The position numbers were made by a program, and so were the translations under genes. Positions 6,492-7,364 of a stretch of DNA of 7,364 nt are shown piece after piece. The notes under the pieces were generated by a model. The model had not been told where the DNA came from, did not search any database, and was given only the letters and a program-made list of their open reading frames with translations. The DNA lies in the NCBI GenBank assembly GCA_002084535.1, contig NBLI01000214.1, positions 1-7,364 on the forward strand, in the 5' to 3' direction. Position 1 is the first letter of the stretch; every line of letters starts with the position of its first letter. The stretch comes from Candidatus Zhuqueibacterota bacterium 4572_119 (lineage in GTDB: Bacteria > Zhuqueibacterota > Zhuqueibacteria > Thermofontimicrobiales > Thermofontimicrobiaceae).

Positions 6492-6527
6492 AAAAACAGG
6501 CTTTAAATGAAGAGCCTGTTTTTTTTT
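6492..6527 (+). terminator. Strong rho-independent terminator
   Basis: AAAAACAGGCT (6492-6502) pairs fully with AGCCTGTTTTT (6513-6523) around a 10-nt loop. The right arm runs into a T-tract of nine bases (6519-6527). The core of the stem is ACAGGCT/AGCCTGT. It begins 5 bases after the small-ORF stop and ends 37 bases before the flavodiiron start codon. On the minus strand the A-run would also allow use in the other direction. Confidence 0.88.
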
Positions 6528-6548
6528 CCACAAAAGTCATTAACTTTG

Positions 6549-6555
6549 AAAGGAG
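6549..6555 (+). promoter_or_regulatory. Ribosome-binding site of the flavodiiron gene
   Basis: AAAGGAG lies 9 bases before ATG 6565, the strongest Shine-Dalgarno in the window, and fixes the start of the flavodiiron gene. Confidence 0.85.
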
Positions 6556-6564
6556 TAAACAATT

Positions 6565-7364
6565 ATGAAAGCAAGAAAAGTAAAAGATGGCGTATTTTGG
6601 TTGGGGGCAATTGATTGGGATAGACGGTTATTTGATTCATTAATTCCGTTGCCCGATGGAACAAGTTATAATGCTTATTTAATAAAGGGCAGCGAAAAAA
6701 CAGCATTATTAGACACTGTTGATCCTGATATGGAGAATATCCTGATGTCTCAATTGGAGGATGTCCCAAATATTGATTACGTTATTGCACAACACGCAGA
6801 GCAGGACCATTCAGGATCCATTCCTGTTGTGCTTGAAAAGTATGAGAATGCAAAAGTCGTTACCTCGCCCAAGGGCAAAACAATGCTCGTTGACCTCTTG
6901 CATATCCCAGAAGATAAATTTATTACTGTTGCTGATGGGGAAACATTGTCATTGGGGGATAAAAACCTTGAGTTTATTCATACACCCTGGGTTCACTGGC
7001 CAGAGACAATGTCCACCTATCTGCAAGAAGATAAAATATTATTCACTTGCGATTTCTTGGGCTCTCATCTGGCAACAACTGATTTATATGTTAAGGATAA
7101 GGCGTTAGCTTATGAAGCAGCTAAAAGGTATTTTGCAGAAATTATGCTGCCTTTTCGCAAAACAGTGAAAAATAATTTAGATAAAATTAATAAATATAAA
7201 TTTGACATAATTGCACCGAGTCACGGACCGATGTATGATGAGCCAGATTTCATTATTGAAGCTTATCAGGATTGGGTTTCTGATGATGTAAAAAATGAGG
7301 TTGTTATACCGTATATTTCAATGCATGGCAGCACCAAAATAATGGTTGATTATTTGGTCAGCGC
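6565..7364 (+). CDS. A-type flavodiiron protein, 3' end cut by the window
   Basis: Reduces O2 to water and/or NO to N2O in the cytoplasm, usually with electrons from rubredoxin. The 267 visible residues cover the whole metallo-beta-lactamase-like domain and the start of the flavodoxin domain. All six diiron ligands expected from Desulfovibrio gigas rubredoxin:oxygen oxidoreductase are present: His77, Glu79 and Asp81 in HAEQDHSG, His144 in HWPETM, Asp163 in CDFLGSH and His220 in SHGP. The FMN phosphate-binding loop begins at 250-260 with YISMHGSTKIM, where many members have SMYGST. No frameshift or stop is seen up to the edge. The family is about 400 residues, so roughly a third is missing, and any rubredoxin or flavin-reductase extension cannot be judged. 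O2 versus NO preference cannot be read from this. The intrinsic terminator ending 37 bp upstream leaves little room for a separate promoter. Confidence 0.93.
   Translation, partial: MKARKVKDGVFWLGAIDWDRRLFDSLIPLPDGTSYNAYLIKGSEKTALLDTVDPDMENILMSQLEDVPNIDYVIAQHAEQDHSGSIPVVLEKYENAKVVTSPKGKTMLVDLLHIPEDKFITVADGETLSLGDKNLEFIHTPWVHWPETMSTYLQEDKILFTCDFLGSHLATTDLYVKDKALAYEAAKRYFAEIMLPFRKTVKNNLDKINKYKFDIIAPSHGPMYDEPDFIIEAYQDWVSDDVKNEVVIPYISMHGSTKIMVDYLVS

Larger units (their letters stand above)
6111..6564. other. Intergenic region between thioredoxin and flavodiiron genes
   Basis: This 454-bp AT-rich gap holds, in order: a stretch that may be a degraded reading frame (6161-6268), a 10-bp inverted repeat (6297-6344), a 14-bp palindrome (6351-6364), a possible 38-codon ORF (6370-6486) and an intrinsic terminator (6492-6527). 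GGAGG at 6141-6145 resembles a ribosome-binding site but lies 15 bases before the nearest suitable ATG (6161), which is farther than usual. I see no convincing sigma-70-type promoter. Confidence 0.65.

Noticed and set aside
6541..6548. TAACTTTG, an exact match to the Bacteroidota -7 consensus TAnnTTTG, as the flavodiiron promoter
   Set aside because: Transcription would start inside the AAAGGAG ribosome-binding site, and no clear -33 TTG element is present at the right distance.
6761..7108. 115-codon plus-strand frame inside the flavodiiron gene
   Set aside because: The main frame carries all six diiron ligands across the same bases; this one is an out-of-frame shadow.

Overview
This window is an AT-rich bacterial stretch with every recognisable gene on the plus strand. 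In order these are an isoleucyl-tRNA synthetase of an atypical class I lineage (131-3274), a DUF89/ARMT1-like metal-dependent phosphatase (3600-4445), a small FmdB-type zinc-ribbon protein (4506-4703), a class I SAM-dependent methyltransferase (4930-5577), a thioredoxin (5739-6110), and the first 267 codons of an A-type flavodiiron protein (6565 to the window edge). I see no tRNA, rRNA, CRISPR array, transposase or phage gene. The first 130 bases hold no recognisable gene.

The organism cannot be named from this window. The thioredoxin has the look of Bacteroidota-type thioredoxins: an N-terminal extension of about 20 residues and a C-terminal PQMAVGALPKEQL-like segment. That points weakly to the FCB superphylum or a neighbouring candidate phylum. 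Several genes have purine-rich Shine-Dalgarno sequences (AAAAGGAA, AAAGGAAA, AAAGGAG). The flavodiiron protein suggests an anaerobe or microaerophile that must remove O2 or NO.

Region by region: the ileS gene is followed by a 325-bp gap with two inverted repeats and a small hairpin just before the DUF89 gene. The DUF89 and FmdB genes are 60 bp apart and could be co-transcribed. The 226-bp gap after FmdB holds a locally GC-richer segment (about 4720-4804) that folds into nested stems. The methyltransferase and thioredoxin are separated by about 160 bp of AT-rich sequence. The 454-bp gap between thioredoxin and the flavodiiron gene holds the remains of a possible degraded reading frame, a 10-bp inverted repeat, a 14-bp palindrome, a possible 38-codon small ORF and a strong intrinsic terminator. 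The terminator ends only 37 bp before the flavodiiron start codon.

The genes do not form one obvious pathway. Thioredoxin and the flavodiiron protein both belong to redox and oxidative-stress defence. The DUF89 protein fits metabolite damage control. The others look like independent housekeeping genes. Nothing here is a clear new multi-gene system. The observations most worth a second look are the altered signature motifs of the IleRS, the leader-like arrangement before the flavodiiron gene, and the structured intergenic elements.
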